Shown: one piece after another, positions 36,699-48,237 of the stretch
Numbering within the stretch: position 1 is the stretch's first letter
Layout: each line of letters opens with the position of its first letter
Source: Bacillus massilinigeriensis
GTDB lineage: Bacteria > Bacillota > Bacilli > Bacillales > Cytobacillaceae
Direction of reading: 5' to 3'
Length of the DNA stretch: 64,000 nt
Assembly: GCF_900117315.1 (NCBI RefSeq)
Contig: NZ_LT630337.1
Coordinates: 3,233,601-3,297,600, forward strand
The notes under the pieces: generated by a model
Told to the model about the DNA's origin: nothing
The model's database searches: none
What the model saw: the letters and a program-made list of their open reading frames with translations, nothing else
Position numbers and translations under genes: made by a program

Positions 36699-37775
36699 TT
36701 AAACTCTTACATATTGAGATGCTTGTAATTCTTTATAGAATTCATCAAATTGTTTTAAGTCCATCTGTTGAGCTGAATCGGATAAAGCAACAGCTGGATC
36801 TGGATGAACCTCTGCCATTACACCATCAGCACCGATTGCAAGAGCCGCTTTAGCACAAGGCAATAGAAGATCCTTTCTTCCTGTGGAATGAGTGACATCC
36901 ACTAGAACAGGTAAATGAGTCTCCTGTTTTAAAATTGGAACAGCAGAAATATCTAATGTATTTCTTGTAGCACGTTCGTAAGTACGAATACCTCGTTCAC
37001 ATAAGATAATTTGGCCGTTTCCTTGTGACATAATATATTCCGCTGCATTAATGAACTCTTCAATTGTTGCAGCCAGACCACGTTTTAAAAGAATTGGCTT
37101 ATTCACTTGACCTGCCGCTTTTAATAGTTCAAAGTTTTGCATGTTTCTAGCACCGATTTGGATTACATCGATATAATCTACTGCTGTTTCAATATCGTTA
37201 GGGCTAACAATTTCACTAATAACTCCTAAATCGAAATCATCAGCAATTCTTTTTAATATTTTCAATCCTTCTAAACCAAGACCTTGGAAATCATATGGTG
37301 ACGTTCTAGGTTTGAAGGCTCCTCCACGTAAAAGCTTCAATCCTTTCGCTTTTACTGATTCTGCTACTGCTGCCACTTGGTCATAAGATTCAACTGCACA
37401 AGGTCCGAAAATCAAATGCTGTGAACCGTCACCCACTTGTATCCCTTTAATATTAACAATTGTGTTTTCTGGCTTTTTCTTACGTGAAACAAGCAACGCT
37501 TTACGATGATCATCCTCTTGTAATTCTAACCCAGCCTTAAAAATTTGTTTAAAAATATGCAAGATTGTAGAATCTTCAAAAGGACCGTCATTATTCTCCT
37601 TAATCAAGTTCAACATTTGGCGCTCACGAACAGGGTCATAGCGATTGACACCTGAAGTTTCTTTTACACGGCCTATTTCCTGAACTAGCAAAGCTCTTTC
37701 ATTAATTAAGCGTAAAAGCTCTACATTAAGTTCATCCACACGATTACGAAGTTGATCAAGTTCATTATTACTCAT
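36699..37775 (-). CDS. aroA: Bifunctional chorismate mutase / DAHP synthase
   Basis: A 358-aa fusion: an AroQ-type chorismate mutase of about 85 residues ([22 protein letters not shown], then [16 protein letters not shown] text), then a type Ib DAHP synthase ([56 protein letters not shown]). It starts the shikimate pathway; the mutase domain provides feedback sensing by prephenate/chorismate in Bacillus. Called aroA (aroG) in B. subtilis. AAAGGGCTGGG precedes the ATG. Confidence 0.96.
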   Translation of the reverse strand: MSNNELDQLRNRVDELNVELLRLINERALLVQEIGRVKETSGVNRYDPVRERQMLNLIKENNDGPFEDSTILHIFKQIFKAGLELQEDDHRKALLVSRKKKPENTIVNIKGIQVGDGSQHLIFGPCAVESYDQVAAVAESVKAKGLKLLRGGAFKPRTSPYDFQGLGLEGLKILKRIADDFDLGVISEIVSPNDIETAVDYIDVIQIGARNMQNFELLKAAGQVNKPILLKRGLAATIEEFINAAEYIMSQGNGQIILCERGIRTYERATRNTLDISAVPILKQETHLPVLVDVTHSTGRKDLLLPCAKAALAIGADGVMAEVHPDPAVALSDSAQQMDLKQFDEFYKELQASQYVRV

Positions 37776-38109
37776 TTTTTCCCAGCCCTTTCGAATAGAA
37801 TTTAGTCGATTGAAATAATTTCAGGGAGTGGCAAAGCTTAGGATTGCAATTATTTCCTTCTATTATTCTTTCACGACCACTCAAAATATGATACATTTTT
37901 CTATATAATTAGAGTTATTATATATGAATTGATTCTGAATGTCACGAATAATTTACTTCATTCATTAAACGCTTTTAAGCATTAAAGTATTTATGCCTAG
38001 TAAATAATGGCGATGATAAAGTTTATTGTTGATTTTCAAGACATGTTGATTAGTGCAGAAATGAACATTCAAATTTATCAGAGTCTAAATAAAAAGAAGG
38101 TGTATCAAT
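37776..38109. other. Divergent promoter region aroA / FtsA-like gene
   Basis: AT-rich, no gene. It holds the aroA leader on the left and the RBS AAGAAGGTG of the plus-strand gene on the right. No clear riboswitch or terminator seen. Confidence 0.4.
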
Positions 38110-40302
38110 TTGCCCGAAAAAAAGAAACTATTTGCACTTGATATAGGAACACGTTCAGTAGTTGGAATCATATTAGAGGAGCACGACTCACAATTTCACG
38201 TCGTTGATATTTTAGCTAAGGAGCACTCGGAACGTGCCATGCTAGATGGCCAAATACATGATGTTCTCGCCGTTTCCCGAGTAATCACTGATATAAAAAA
38301 TCAATTAGAAAAAGAACATGGTCCATTAAAAAAGGTAAGTGTGGCTGCTGCAGGAAGAGCATTAAAAACAGAAAGGGCAAAGGTATCTGTAAATATTAAT
38401 GGAAAACCAATGATGCAAAAACAGGATATTCTTCATCTTGAATTAAGTGCTGTACAGCTTGCCCAATCAGCTGTTGCTGAAAAACACGAAAATGATCATA
38501 GTCATTATTATTTTTGTGTTGGGTATTCCGTGCTATATTACCGACTAGACGAAGAAGAAATTGGGAGCCTAATTGATCAGCAAGGGGATGAGGCTTCAGT
38601 TGAAATTATCGCAACCTTTCTACCAAAGGTTGTAGTTGAATCCTTAATAGCAGCTTTGAATCGTTCTGAATTAGAGATGGAAGCACTAACCCTTGAACCT
38701 ATTGCCGCGATTAACGTCCTAATTCCTCCCTCGATGAGAAGACTAAATGTCGCGTTAATTGATATTGGCGCTGGTACTTCTGATATTGCACTTACAGACA
38801 TGGGGACAGTCATTGCATATGGAATGGTGCCAATTGCAGGAGACGAAATCACAGAAGCCATTAGTGATCAATATCTTTTAGATTTTCCATTAGCAGAAAA
38901 AGCCAAGAGAGAATTATTAACACAAGAGACGATTACAGTCACCGACATTCTTGGATTTGAAACAGAAGTACCGAAAGAGGATGTCATTTCCGAGATATCT
39001 CCCGCGATTAACAAACTGGCTGATTCGATATGTGAAGAAATAATGAAGCTAAACAACCGTAAACCTCCGAAGGCCGTGATGCTCGTTGGAGGGGGCAGTC
39101 AAACACCAGAATTACCTGCTAGAATTGCGGAAAGATTGTCTTTGCCAGCAAATCGGGTAGCGATTCGAGGAATAGATGCGATTTCTTCTTTAACTATAGC
39201 TGACCATATTACAAGAGGGCCGGAACTAGTGACCCCAATTGGGATTGCCATAGCAGCAAAAAAATCACCCGTTCAATACATTACTGTCTACGTTAACGAA
39301 CAGCCTGTTCGCTTATTTGAAGTAAAAAAACTAACAGTTGGAGACTGTCTCCTTGCTGCTGGTATAAAAATGAATAAACTATATGGGAAGCCTGGGTTAG
39401 CAAAAATTGTTATTGTAAATGGGCAAAGTATCACAATACCTGGAGAACACGGTCAGCCTCCAATGATTTGGAGAAATGGAGGGATCTCTTCCCTTGATGA
39501 CCAAATCCAAAACGGCGACCAACTTATTGTGGAAAAAGGGAAAGATGGAAAAAAGGCCTCATTAATCATCAGCGATTTAATTGGTGATGTTCCTAAGAAA
39601 ACAATTATGATTAATGGTAAGGAATACGAGGTAGTGGCAAAGCTCCTTTGCAATGGTAAGGAGGTAGCATCAGACTATCCATTAGAAGACAGGGATCAAA
39701 TACAAGTCACACTTCAAGATACGATAGAATCTCTTCTTAAATCATTGGATTTAAGAGAATTGCTTGCAGAATTAAGACCGTTCCGGATAAAGATTAATGA
39801 GAAGGAGACCTTCATACCTGCCTTCTCGGGAAAAATTTTTAAAAATGGGATAGAAGCGAGGCTTCAAAGCAGCTTTGAACATTTAGACGAAATCATCATT
39901 GAACATAAAAAGAATCCAACAGTCAAAGAGCTTGCTAATATGAAGCAGATAATGATTTCTCAATCCATTCCAGTTTACTTTAATGGAAAAGAAATCTTGT
40001 TAGTAAAGCAGCTTGCTAATTTTATGAGAGGGGAGGAAAGTTTAAAAGAAACAGATATTATACATGATGGCGATCACTTAACATTGATTAATAAACGGAT
40101 TGAACCCTTTATTTTCCAAGACTTATTTAATCATGTCAAATTTGAAATTCCTAGCCAAGCGAACGGGATATTTCAATTATTGCGGAATAACAAACAGGCT
40201 GGCTTTCATGATAAAATCGCCCCTGGTGATAAATTAGAAATCATTTGGCCTAATCAACAAAATCAACACTCAGGTAATGTTCAAGTAAACAAAAGGGGCT
40301 GA
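38110..40302 (+). CDS. FtsA/PilM-like actin-fold ATPase with C-terminal beta-grasp-like repeats
   Basis: A 730-aa protein. Residues 1-390 are an FtsA/PilM-type actin fold: FALDIGTRSVVGII (phosphate 1), LIDIGAGTSDIALTDMGTVI (phosphate 2) and VMLVGGGSQTPELP (adenosine). The remaining 340 residues hold about four segments that each end in GDxL-like text (QNGDQLIVEKG, LEDRDQIQVTL, HDGDHLTLINK, APGDKLEIIWP), suggesting repeated small beta domains. The start is TTG with AAGAAGGTG upstream. It is usually annotated as a cell-division FtsA-like protein in Bacillus; it is not ftsA itself, being longer and away from ftsZ. Role unknown. Confidence 0.85.
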   Translation: MPEKKKLFALDIGTRSVVGIILEEHDSQFHVVDILAKEHSERAMLDGQIHDVLAVSRVITDIKNQLEKEHGPLKKVSVAAAGRALKTERAKVSVNINGKPMMQKQDILHLELSAVQLAQSAVAEKHENDHSHYYFCVGYSVLYYRLDEEEIGSLIDQQGDEASVEIIATFLPKVVVESLIAALNRSELEMEALTLEPIAAINVLIPPSMRRLNVALIDIGAGTSDIALTDMGTVIAYGMVPIAGDEITEAISDQYLLDFPLAEKAKRELLTQETITVTDILGFETEVPKEDVISEISPAINKLADSICEEIMKLNNRKPPKAVMLVGGGSQTPELPARIAERLSLPANRVAIRGIDAISSLTIADHITRGPELVTPIGIAIAAKKSPVQYITVYVNEQPVRLFEVKKLTVGDCLLAAGIKMNKLYGKPGLAKIVIVNGQSITIPGEHGQPPMIWRNGGISSLDDQIQNGDQLIVEKGKDGKKASLIISDLIGDVPKKTIMINGKEYEVVAKLLCNGKEVASDYPLEDRDQIQVTLQDTIESLLKSLDLRELLAELRPFRIKINEKETFIPAFSGKIFKNGIEARLQSSFEHLDEIIIEHKKNPTVKELANMKQIMISQSIPVYFNGKEILLVKQLANFMRGEESLKETDIIHDGDHLTLINKRIEPFIFQDLFNHVKFEIPSQANGIFQLLRNNKQAGFHDKIAPGDKLEIIWPNQQNQHSGNVQVNKRG

Positions 40303-40320
40303 TTCATTCAGCCCCTTTTT
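40289..40320 (+). terminator. Terminator of the FtsA-like gene
   Basis: AAAAGGGGCTGA and TCAGCCCCTTTTT; the stem overlaps the last codons and stop. Confidence 0.85.
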
Positions 40321-40360
40321 CTATTACTAGTTTTGTGATGGGATTACAAAAAACCCCCCA

Positions 40361-40699
40361 TTATGACTTTGTTACATTTTCCTCCAAAGCATTCTTTAGC
40401 GTCTCATATGTAATCTTTCGATGAGAGGTATGCCAAGAAACCTCTTTATTGACAAATAGGAAGGCTTGAGGAGATTCATGTTTTATTTCGTATTTCTCTG
40501 CAATATCATTCGATAACGGACGAGCCTCCTGAACAGCTAAGTAGAAAAAAGCTACGTCATTTTGATCAGTAGAAAAATTCTCGTATTCCTCAAAAGCGGC
40601 CTGACTAATTGGACATGTTAAGGAATGCTTTAAAAAGAAAAAGTACTCTTTTTCTTGAAGAATTTGTTCAAACTCCTCGATTGTTTCAATTTTCTTCAT
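40361..40699 (-). CDS. ytxJ: YtxJ, bacilliredoxin-like thioredoxin-fold protein
   Basis: A 112-aa thioredoxin-fold protein with a single-cysteine active site in LKHSLTCPISQAAFEEY (CPIS in place of CxxC), the YtxJ/DUF2847 hallmark linked to bacillithiol redox control. EIKHESPQAFLFVNKEVSWHTSH contains the cis-Pro loop. It is the third gene of the ytxGHJ operon, a general-stress operon in B. subtilis. Confidence 0.93.
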   Translation of the reverse strand: MKKIETIEEFEQILQEKEYFFFLKHSLTCPISQAAFEEYENFSTDQNDVAFFYLAVQEARPLSNDIAEKYEIKHESPQAFLFVNKEVSWHTSHRKITYETLKNALEENVTKS

Positions 40700-40734
40700 T
40701 CATATTTCCCCCTTTGTTTTCAGCAGAAAAAATT

Positions 40735-41175
40735 CTAATGGTTCAAATGACGTTCTGTCTCATCAAAAGCCCTTTTTGTTTCATCAAGCATCTGCTGAAT
40801 TTGATCATCTTCAGGATTCAATTGTATGACAATGTCATCATTTTCATCATCTAAAACGTCTTGAGGTTCATTTTTCTTGATTTTATTGATTAAGTCAGAT
40901 GATTGTTTGGTGACAGTTTCAGTTAAAGATTGAGACTTTTTCTTTGCTGTTTCCATAAATTCAGATCCTTTTGTAACAGCTGATTCACGTAATTGCTCTG
41001 TCTTTTCCCTCAAGGATGATACTTCATTGCTAATATCCTTTCTTAAATCCTTCCCAGATTTAGGCGAAAGGAAAAGCGCTATCCCCGCACCGATTACACT
41101 TCCAATTACGGCACCAGCCATAAAACCCTTTGACTGACCATTTGAAGCATTCTTTGACTTTTTTGAATTTGACAT
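40735..41175 (-). CDS. ytxH: YtxH, general stress membrane-associated protein
   Basis: A 146-aa protein with an N-terminal glycine-rich hydrophobic segment (GFMAGAVIGSVIGAGIALFL, residues about 17-36), then SPKSGKDLRKDI and a long coiled coil, the standard YtxH layout. The C-terminus is acidic. It lies 25 nt after ytxG, with GGAGGA before the ATG. Confidence 0.93.
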   Translation of the reverse strand: MSNSKKSKNASNGQSKGFMAGAVIGSVIGAGIALFLSPKSGKDLRKDISNEVSSLREKTEQLRESAVTKGSEFMETAKKKSQSLTETVTKQSSDLINKIKKNEPQDVLDDENDDIVIQLNPEDDQIQQMLDETKRAFDETERHLNH

Positions 41176-41200
41176 TGAAAATCTCCTCCATTTAGAAAAC

Positions 41201-41668
41201 TTATGCTTGATCCCTTACTTTTCTTCTTTCCCTCTGCTTATCACTTTCTATTGTTTGTTGTTTTTTCAATTTCCATTTATCCTTTAATTCAAGAAAAATA
41301 TTGCTCCATTGAACAACCTGAGTAATTTTATCTTTATTTTGTTCAACCTGGTCTTGAACTGACTTTGTTATATTTTGAATAGAGGAATTAAAACCTTTAA
41401 TGGAAGATCCTACGTCCTTCACCGCATCAAATACACTATTGATACTCTCTGATTTTTTTTGAATATCTTCAGCTAATTCATTTGTTTTATGAAGAAGTTC
41501 CGTTGTCTCACGCGTTACCCCATCAAGCTGTTTTTCTAGCCCTCCTAATGTCTCAGAAACACTTTCTAATGTCCCCTGTAAAGATTTTAACGTCTTTGAT
41601 AGATAAATAACGAGAATAAAGAAAGCAATTGCGATTAATGCAACACTTAAATAAAGAATAATAATCAA
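41201..41668 (-). CDS. ytxG: YtxG, DUF948 membrane coiled-coil protein
   Basis: A 155-aa DUF948 protein: an N-terminal membrane segment ([20 protein letters not shown]) then a coiled coil rich in Ser/Thr/Gln to about residue 120. The start is TTG at 41668, 8 nt after GGAGGT. It is the first gene of the stress operon ytxGHJ; I did not find an unmistakable SigB or SigH promoter. Confidence 0.92.
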   Translation of the reverse strand: MIIILYLSVALIAIAFFILVIYLSKTLKSLQGTLESVSETLGGLEKQLDGVTRETTELLHKTNELAEDIQKKSESINSVFDAVKDVGSSIKGFNSSIQNITKSVQDQVEQNKDKITQVVQWSNIFLELKDKWKLKKQQTIESDKQRERRKVRDQA

Positions 41669-41884
41669 GCCTTGGCACCTCCGTTGTTGTACGAAAATTT
41701 TTTACATTTTTACTTTTCATCATTTTTCCATTGTAGCCTGTCCATTTCAAACTCATGAAACAAATGGTAATACTCCTAAGAAAATATTATCATAAAAATC
41801 ATTTGATTCAATCATTCAACAATTTTATCTCTTTCGGTTACAATAAAAGATGTGATTGAAAAATATATTTAGGAGAGATTTAGA

Positions 41885-43000
41885 ATGAGAGACCCAAGAA
41901 TTGAAACATTGGCAAAAAATTTGATTAATTATTCTATTCGTCTTCAAAAGGGTGAAAAGGTCCTAATTGAAAACTTTGGTTTACAAAAGGAATTAGTTAC
42001 GGCATTAGTGAAGGAAGCCTATGCAGCTGGAGGATTTCCATTCGTTTTGATTAAGGATAATCAGGTGGATCGTGAGCTTCTCCTTGGTGCAAGTGATGAG
42101 CATTTTAACTTGATAGCAGATTTTGAAGCAAATGTAATGAGTCAAATGGATGCATACATAGGTCTTCGCTCAGGAGATAACATAAATGAACATGCCGATG
42201 TTCCAGATGATAAAATGAAAATCCATGGAAGTACGATAGGTAAAAAAGTACATAGAGATATCCGCGTTCCTAAAACAAAATGGGTCGTTCTTCGCTACCC
42301 GACTCCTTCAATGGCTCAATTAGCGAAAATGAGCACTGAAGGGTTTGAAGACTTTTACTTTAATGTATGTAATTTAGACTACAGCAAGATGGATAAAGCC
42401 ATGGATGCCTTAGTTGAATTAATGAACAAAACGGACAAGGTTCGCTTAACAGGACCAGGTACAGATTTAACCTTCTCTATTAAAGACATACCAGCGATAA
42501 AATGCTCTGGGCAAATGAATATTCCAGATGGTGAGGTTTACACAGCTCCTGTACGTGATTCTGTCAATGGAGTGGTTACCTATAACACTCCATCTCCTTA
42601 TCAAGGATTTACATTTGAAAATGTGAAACTCACCTTTAAAGATGGTAAAATCATCGATGCTCAATCCAATGATACAGAACGCATCAATAAAATATTTGAT
42701 ACTGATGAAGGTGCACGTTATGTAGGGGAATTTGCCATTGGAGTTAATCCTTATATTCAGTTGCCTATGCAGGATATCCTATTTGATGAAAAAATTGATG
42801 GAAGCTTCCACTTTACCCCAGGTCAATGCTATGATGATGCCTTCAATGGAAACCATTCAAACATCCATTGGGATATGGTTAACATCCAAAGACCAGAGTA
42901 TGGTGGCGGAGAAATCTACTTTGATGATGTATTAATTAGGAAAGATGGTCGCTTTGTTGTCCCTGAACTAGAACCATTAAATCCAGAGAATTTAAAATAA
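41885..43000 (+). CDS. M29-family metallo-aminopeptidase (AmpS-like)
   Basis: A 371-aa leucyl aminopeptidase of the thermophilic M29 family. Metal ligands expected for the family are seen as Glu in NIPDGEVYTAP, Glu in YVGEFAIGVNP, His in GSFHFTPGQCYDDAF and His/Asp in SNIHWDMVN. AGGAGAG precedes the ATG. It is alone, divergent from ytxG. Paralogues exist (ampS, pepS), so I give no symbol. Confidence 0.92.
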   Translation: MRDPRIETLAKNLINYSIRLQKGEKVLIENFGLQKELVTALVKEAYAAGGFPFVLIKDNQVDRELLLGASDEHFNLIADFEANVMSQMDAYIGLRSGDNINEHADVPDDKMKIHGSTIGKKVHRDIRVPKTKWVVLRYPTPSMAQLAKMSTEGFEDFYFNVCNLDYSKMDKAMDALVELMNKTDKVRLTGPGTDLTFSIKDIPAIKCSGQMNIPDGEVYTAPVRDSVNGVVTYNTPSPYQGFTFENVKLTFKDGKIIDAQSNDTERINKIFDTDEGARYVGEFAIGVNPYIQLPMQDILFDEKIDGSFHFTPGQCYDDAFNGNHSNIHWDMVNIQRPEYGGGEIYFDDVLIRKDGRFVVPELEPLNPENLK

Positions 43001-43009
43001 GAAAGGCAC

Positions 43010-43235
43010 CGTTTAATCTGCTTATCTTATCGGACCCTAAATTCTGTTACTAATATTAAAAAGCCGTTTTTCTGAAGTCTATCGGACCTTGGTACCGCTA
43101 CCGCCACAAAATCACCCTTTTTCAGCTGATTTAAGGCCAGTAACGGATCCTCTGTCCGATAATTTCAATTTTTAAGGTTGTTTTAAAGCTAATTACAGAT
43201 TTCCTGTCCGATTGACAAGAAACAGCTCAAATAGT
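43010..43235. repeat. Degenerate TCCGAT-rich intergenic repeat
   Basis: About 225 bp with repeated TATCGGACC / GTCCGAT words (near 43025, 43079, 43159, 43206) and variants of CTGTTAC / CAGTAACGGATCC, on alternating strands. It is not coding and looks like decayed copies of a dispersed Bacillus intergenic repeat. Confidence 0.5.
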
Positions 43236-43266
43236 TGGACCGACTTTATATTGCAGCTCAACAAAT

Positions 43267-43313
43267 AAAAGAGGGTCACTTGCAAATATCGCTATTTGGA
43301 ATGACCCTCTTTT
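43267..43313. terminator. murC terminator
   Basis: AAAAGAGGGTCA (43267-43278) and TGACCCTCTTTT (43302-43313) form a 12-bp stem with an inner small stem. The T-tract functions on the murC strand as well. Confidence 0.85.
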
Positions 43314-43318
43314 CTTTA

Positions 43319-44614
43319 TTAAAGTTGTTTTTCATAGGCTTCCTGGAACTTTTGAATATCCCCTGCACCCATGAATACAATTACACTGTCTGCAAAATCC
43401 TTTAATAGGGAAGTATCATCCTCGGTTATGACAACCGAATCAGGTACTTTAGCTTGTAAATCAGTAATTGTAAGCTTCCCATGATTTTCTCTTGCAGAAC
43501 CAAATATTTCACACAAAAAGACCTTATCAGCCAGATTCAAACTGTCTGCAAAATCCTGTAAAAAGGTTTGTGTCCGTGTAAATGTATGAGGCTGAAATAC
43601 TGCCACTACATTTCTATCTGGATACTTTTGACGAATTGCATCTATGGTAGCCCGAATCTCAGTTGGATGATGGGCATAATCATCAATAAGTATTTGATTT
43701 CCAACTTTCTTTTCAGTAAATCTCCTTTTTACTCCTTGGAAGCTCATAAGATGGCTTTTTACAATATCAGCTTTGATTCCTTCATAATGACAAAGGGCAA
43801 TGACTGCTAAAGCGTTTAATACATTATGATCCCCAAATGTAGGAAGGGAGAAGCTATCAAAGAAATTATTGCGAACAAAAACATCAAAGGTTGTACCCTC
43901 TGTTGATTTAACGACATTTCTTGCCTGAAAATCGTTTTCCTCATCAAATCCATAAAAAAGAACAGGAACCTTCGCCTGAATTTTTTGAAGCTGTTCATCA
44001 TCCCCGCAGGCAATAATGCCTTTTTTGACTTGTAATGCCAGTTCCTGAAAAGCTGAGAACACGTCTTCAATGTTGGCAAAATAATCAGGATGATCAAAAT
44101 CAATATTCGTCATGATTGCATAATCTGGTAAATAGGATAGGAAATGCCTTCTATATTCACATGCTTCAAATACAAAATAATGCGCATCCTCCTCTCCCTT
44201 CCCTGTTCCGTCTCCGATAAGGAAGGAAGTTGGCCTTGCGCCTCCCATAACATGTGCTAAAAGCCCAGTTGTTGATGTTTTTCCATGTGCCCCAGTAACG
44301 GCAACGCTTGTGAAATTCTGCAAAAAATCGCCTAAAAAACGATGATAACGTATTACTGGAAGACCTTGTCTAGTTGCTTCCTCTATCTCTTCATGAGTAT
44401 CTGGAAAAGCATTACCCGCAATAATTGTCATTCCAGGTTGTATATTTTCCTTTTGAAAGGGAAGGATCTTTATACCTGATTGTTCAAGGGCGACCTGTGT
44501 GAAAAAATGTTTTTCAATATCGGATCCCTGTACTTCGTAATTCATATCATGAAGAACTTGTGCTAAAGCACTCATTCCAGAACCTTTAATCCCCACAAAA
44601 TGGTAAATAGTCAT
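43319..44614 (-). CDS. murC: UDP-N-acetylmuramate-L-alanine ligase
   Basis: A 431-aa Mur ligase adding L-Ala to UDP-MurNAc in the cytoplasm. The N-terminal Rossmann segment is [18 protein letters not shown], the ATP loop is [18 protein letters not shown], and [16 protein letters not shown] and [11 protein letters not shown] are family motifs. The start at 44614 follows GGGAGG by 8 nt and matches the usual [11 protein letters not shown]; the upstream in-frame ATG lacks an RBS. It is downstream of ytpQ/sftA on the same strand. Confidence 0.97.
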   Translation of the reverse strand: MTIYHFVGIKGSGMSALAQVLHDMNYEVQGSDIEKHFFTQVALEQSGIKILPFQKENIQPGMTIIAGNAFPDTHEEIEEATRQGLPVIRYHRFLGDFLQNFTSVAVTGAHGKTSTTGLLAHVMGGARPTSFLIGDGTGKGEEDAHYFVFEACEYRRHFLSYLPDYAIMTNIDFDHPDYFANIEDVFSAFQELALQVKKGIIACGDDEQLQKIQAKVPVLFYGFDEENDFQARNVVKSTEGTTFDVFVRNNFFDSFSLPTFGDHNVLNALAVIALCHYEGIKADIVKSHLMSFQGVKRRFTEKKVGNQILIDDYAHHPTEIRATIDAIRQKYPDRNVVAVFQPHTFTRTQTFLQDFADSLNLADKVFLCEIFGSARENHGKLTITDLQAKVPDSVVITEDDTSLLKDFADSVIVFMGAGDIQKFQEAYEKQL

Positions 44615-44858
44615 ATAAAGAACCTCCCACATGCGTCTATCTGTAAAACAGTATATGACATTTAACTATATTTGCTCATACAACAGAATATCAAAACACT
44701 GTAACTAGCATTTATCATATTTAGATATTATACCATAATAAGAAATAAATACTATGTATTCATATTTTGTTCATGGTATAGGAAAAATTTGCGATTTCCT
44801 AAAAACTACCTCTATCTTCTTTTATTATTTGAGATTTTAAAATCAAGAATACCTCAAG

Positions 44859-47249
44859 TTAGAAGATGTTATTAGACTCTTGAAAGGATTCTAATTCATC
44901 CTCAGTAATAAGAACATCGCGAGGCTTGCTTCCACGCGCCTCAGAAATAAATCCTTGCTGCTCCATCATATCAATCAGTCTTGCCGCTCGGTTATACCCG
45001 ATTTTAAAACGGCGCTGTATACTTGAGGTTGAAGCTCCCCCCTGGTCCACTACAAACTCACATGCTTCATAAAATAGCTCATCTTCTTCCTCGGTAATTT
45101 GTGCCTTTTTGATTAGATCATCTTGTTGGAATAGGTAATCTGGTTCTCTTTGCTCTCTGACATGTGCAACGACATCATCAATTTCCATATCAGAAACAAA
45201 GGTTCCTTGAAGTCTTACTGGCTTTGAAGACCCATTTTCAAGGAATAACATATCACCACGTCCAAGAAGCTTTTCCGCTCCTCCAATATCAATTATAGTC
45301 CTTGAGTCAACTTGAGAGGAAACAGAAAATGCAATTCTTGTTGGAACATTGGCTTTAATCAAACCTGTTATTACATCAACAGATGGTCTTTGAGTGGCAA
45401 TAATTAAGTGAATACCACAGGCACGTGCCTTCTGTGCAATCCGGCAAATGGCCTCTTCCACATCTGCAGGAGACATCATCATCAAATCAGCTAGTTCGTC
45501 GATGATAATTAGAATATATGGCAGCTTATCAGAATATCTTTTATGATTCTCTGCCACCTCATTGAACCTTGTTATATCTCTTACACCTGTGTGGGCAAAC
45601 AATTCATAACGTCTCTCCATTTCATCTACTGCCCATTTTAAAGCGGCTGTAGCTGCCTTCACGTCTGTGATAACAGGGCTTACCAAATGTGGAATTTGGT
45701 TGTACGGAGCGAGTTCTACCATTTTTGGGTCAATCAATAATAACTTTAATTCATCTGGAGTCGCCTTAAATAGAAGACTGACTAGTATTGAATTGATGCA
45801 CACACTTTTCCCTGAGCCGGTTGCACCAGCAATTAATCCATGTGGCATTTTTCTTAAGTCTGTAACAATTGGTTTTCCAGAAATATCGAGACCAAGAACA
45901 GCTGTTAACGGTGACTCATTTTGAATAAATTCTTTACTGTTAATGATTTCGCTAATAAATACTGGTCTGCTTTTCTGATTAGGTACCTCAATTCCAATGG
46001 TATGTTTACCTGGTATAGGCGCTTCAATTCGTATATCCTTTGCAGCAAGGCTAAGCTTAATATCATCGGACAAATTTGTAATTTTATTCACTTTGACGCC
46101 TGGCTCTGGCTGAACCTCAAAGCGAGTAACCGCTGGGCCCTGTGTAACGTTAACTACTTTAGCTCCCACATTGAAATTCATGAGCGTCTCATTTAATAAA
46201 TCCTCTTGTTCGTGCAACCAATCGGTGTTTAAATTTGTTATTGCCGGAGGATTTAACAAGGATGTTATTGGAAACTCATATGTTTGGCTTCTATCGGCTG
46301 CTTGAGGTTCTTCAAATTGTTTCTCTTCCCTTGATGTCTCAAGCCCTGCTGCGACATATGGATTGACGAAAGGTTCAGGAGACTTTTGTTCTATCCTACG
46401 TTTATCCTTTTTAAGCATAATCACATTAAAAGGAAGATTGGATCTTCTGGAATCACCTTTTTCCTTTTTTTCGCTGATTAATGCTTCTTCATTAGGTGTT
46501 ACTTTAGGAGCTGTCTCATTCTGAATGTCTTCTTCCTCTGCAACCGTATCAACCTCACTGTGATAAAGAGTCTGCCCTATTATGGTCTCATTTACGTTAG
46601 TATCTTCAAAAACAGGTGGATTAATAGGATTCTCCTCAACTAACAGCTCATCTTCAACGATATCCAGCTCCTGAAGTAACTCGATCTCTTCATATGCCGG
46701 CATCTCCGTTCTCTCTTCTATTTGTTCAGATGTATTACTATCAGCTATTTCACTACCAGGAGTAAATGAATGTAATTCAAACTCAACGACTTCTTCTTGA
46801 TTTACATGCTTAATTCGGTTTGGACGATTAAAGCCATAAATGGGTGAAGGAATTTCTGTTGGCCGAAAAGGTCTACGACTATGTACTTGCTGCTCTTCCT
46901 CTTTTCTCTTTTGTGGACGAATATGGCGCTCATGACTTTTTTCAATTACTTTAGAATCGACATATTGTTCTGATTGTGACAGGGGTGATTGATTTTGATT
47001 TTGCTTGTGGCGTTTTGAGATTCTTTCCTTTATCTCTAACGGTTCATCAGGAATTAGTGGAAATTTGAATTGACCCTTCGGATACTGATAGAAAACCTTT
47101 GTGTCAATATCTCCACTTCCTTCTAAATGGTCATTTTTCGAATTAGTATGATGGACTTCATGTTCCTCATCTCGAAAAGGATCGCTGTATTCAAACTCAT
47201 CATTGTCATCTGTTTTAAAAATTTGAAAAAATCTTCTTATCCAACTCAA
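44859..47249 (-). CDS. sftA: SftA, FtsK/SpoIIIE-type DNA translocase
   Basis: A 796-aa soluble DNA translocase. The N-terminal 340 residues are acidic and low-complexity, without membrane segments, which separates SftA from SpoIIIE. The motor follows, with Walker [21 protein letters not shown] (about 472), Walker [18 protein letters not shown], and the C-terminal gamma winged helix ([20 protein letters not shown]). SftA moves DNA clear of the closing septum in vegetative cells. The start is TTG at 47249 with a modest GAGTGA RBS. Confidence 0.95.
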   Translation of the reverse strand: MSWIRRFFQIFKTDDNDEFEYSDPFRDEEHEVHHTNSKNDHLEGSGDIDTKVFYQYPKGQFKFPLIPDEPLEIKERISKRHKQNQNQSPLSQSEQYVDSKVIEKSHERHIRPQKRKEEEQQVHSRRPFRPTEIPSPIYGFNRPNRIKHVNQEEVVEFELHSFTPGSEIADSNTSEQIEERTEMPAYEEIELLQELDIVEDELLVEENPINPPVFEDTNVNETIIGQTLYHSEVDTVAEEEDIQNETAPKVTPNEEALISEKKEKGDSRRSNLPFNVIMLKKDKRRIEQKSPEPFVNPYVAAGLETSREEKQFEEPQAADRSQTYEFPITSLLNPPAITNLNTDWLHEQEDLLNETLMNFNVGAKVVNVTQGPAVTRFEVQPEPGVKVNKITNLSDDIKLSLAAKDIRIEAPIPGKHTIGIEVPNQKSRPVFISEIINSKEFIQNESPLTAVLGLDISGKPIVTDLRKMPHGLIAGATGSGKSVCINSILVSLLFKATPDELKLLLIDPKMVELAPYNQIPHLVSPVITDVKAATAALKWAVDEMERRYELFAHTGVRDITRFNEVAENHKRYSDKLPYILIIIDELADLMMMSPADVEEAICRIAQKARACGIHLIIATQRPSVDVITGLIKANVPTRIAFSVSSQVDSRTIIDIGGAEKLLGRGDMLFLENGSSKPVRLQGTFVSDMEIDDVVAHVREQREPDYLFQQDDLIKKAQITEEEDELFYEACEFVVDQGGASTSSIQRRFKIGYNRAARLIDMMEQQGFISEARGSKPRDVLITEDELESFQESNNIF

Positions 47250-47360
47250 CGGTAATCACTCTTTCTCAAACTTACTACATACCTATTTTAACAGTAAATC
47301 GAAAAAATTCGAGTCAAAATAAAAGAATAGGACTATTTAATTAGTCCTTAGCTTATTTAA

Positions 47361-47384
47361 AAAGACCACACAAAGGTGGTCATT
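47361..47384 (-). terminator. ytpQ terminator
   Basis: On the minus strand GACCACC, TTTG loop, TGTGGTC, then TTTTTAAAT, just past the ytpQ stop. It separates ytpQ from sftA. Confidence 0.75.
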
Positions 47385-47394
47385 TACGATTTTG

Positions 47395-48195
47395 TTATCT
47401 TTTTTTATTTTTCCCTAAAATAAATATGGGTTCAAGCTCCCCATTTTCATACAAGAAGGATAATGCTGTAATTGGGACATGTCCATTGGCAAAAAAGCTC
47501 ATGGTCATTTGGGCTAATACATCGTATCCAGTTTCATTTTGAATATCTGCAATAATTAATACATCTTGATGTGGTACTGCCACAGCCATCGTTCCAGTTA
47601 TTTGTTGATGCATCTCCTTTAAAAAGGAATCATTTAATATCCTGCTTGCATCGTATCCATCATTCGTATTTAAGAAATAAAAGGTATTACCTGCAACGAT
47701 ATCTTTTTTCTTATTGGTGGAAAGTGAGCGGACATTAAATGCCGCAATTTCACGGATCTTTTTTGGATCCCACCCCTCTCCTTCCATCATTCTTTCATCA
47801 ATCAAACGATAGGTTTTCCCTTGGTCAATTGCATAATAAACTCTTGTTTCTGCCGTATGCTCGTCGAATAAAAATGGGACTCCTTCCTCCGCTTCTTTCG
47901 GAAATGATGTGGAACGTATGACGGGGAAAATATTTTTTTCATGACCGGTTAACTCAATTTCCCTATCCATCGCTTGAAGTCCTTGTTCAACATAATAGAC
48001 AACTTCATCTATAGCCCTTTCCTTTTGTTCCTGCCATTTAGATATAATACCTGGTATGGAGATCGTGATGCCCTTTCCCGTTTGTTTATTTTCTATTCTA
48101 ATTTGATCCTTCTTTCGATCGTAATTAATAGACCTATACTCTGATTTCAACCTAGCCTCAAGCTCTACTTTCATTTTTTGACTATCCATTTTCAT
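47395..48195 (-). CDS. ytpQ: YtpQ, DUF1444 protein
   Basis: A 266-aa DUF1444 protein of unknown function, soluble. [20 protein letters not shown] and [20 protein letters not shown] near the N-terminus are typical, with a beta-rich C-terminal half. The start is placed at 48195, 8 nt after GGGGTGA; a GTG four codons upstream is possible. It follows ytpP as in B. subtilis. The ytpR gene normally found next to it is not present. Confidence 0.9.
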   Translation of the reverse strand: MKMDSQKMKVELEARLKSEYRSINYDRKKDQIRIENKQTGKGITISIPGIISKWQEQKERAIDEVVYYVEQGLQAMDREIELTGHEKNIFPVIRSTSFPKEAEEGVPFLFDEHTAETRVYYAIDQGKTYRLIDERMMEGEGWDPKKIREIAAFNVRSLSTNKKKDIVAGNTFYFLNTNDGYDASRILNDSFLKEMHQQITGTMAVAVPHQDVLIIADIQNETGYDVLAQMTMSFFANGHVPITALSFLYENGELEPIFILGKNKKR

Positions 48196-48237
48196 CTGTG
48201 ATTTCACCCCAATCCATTCGCCTATTTCCAGATGGAA

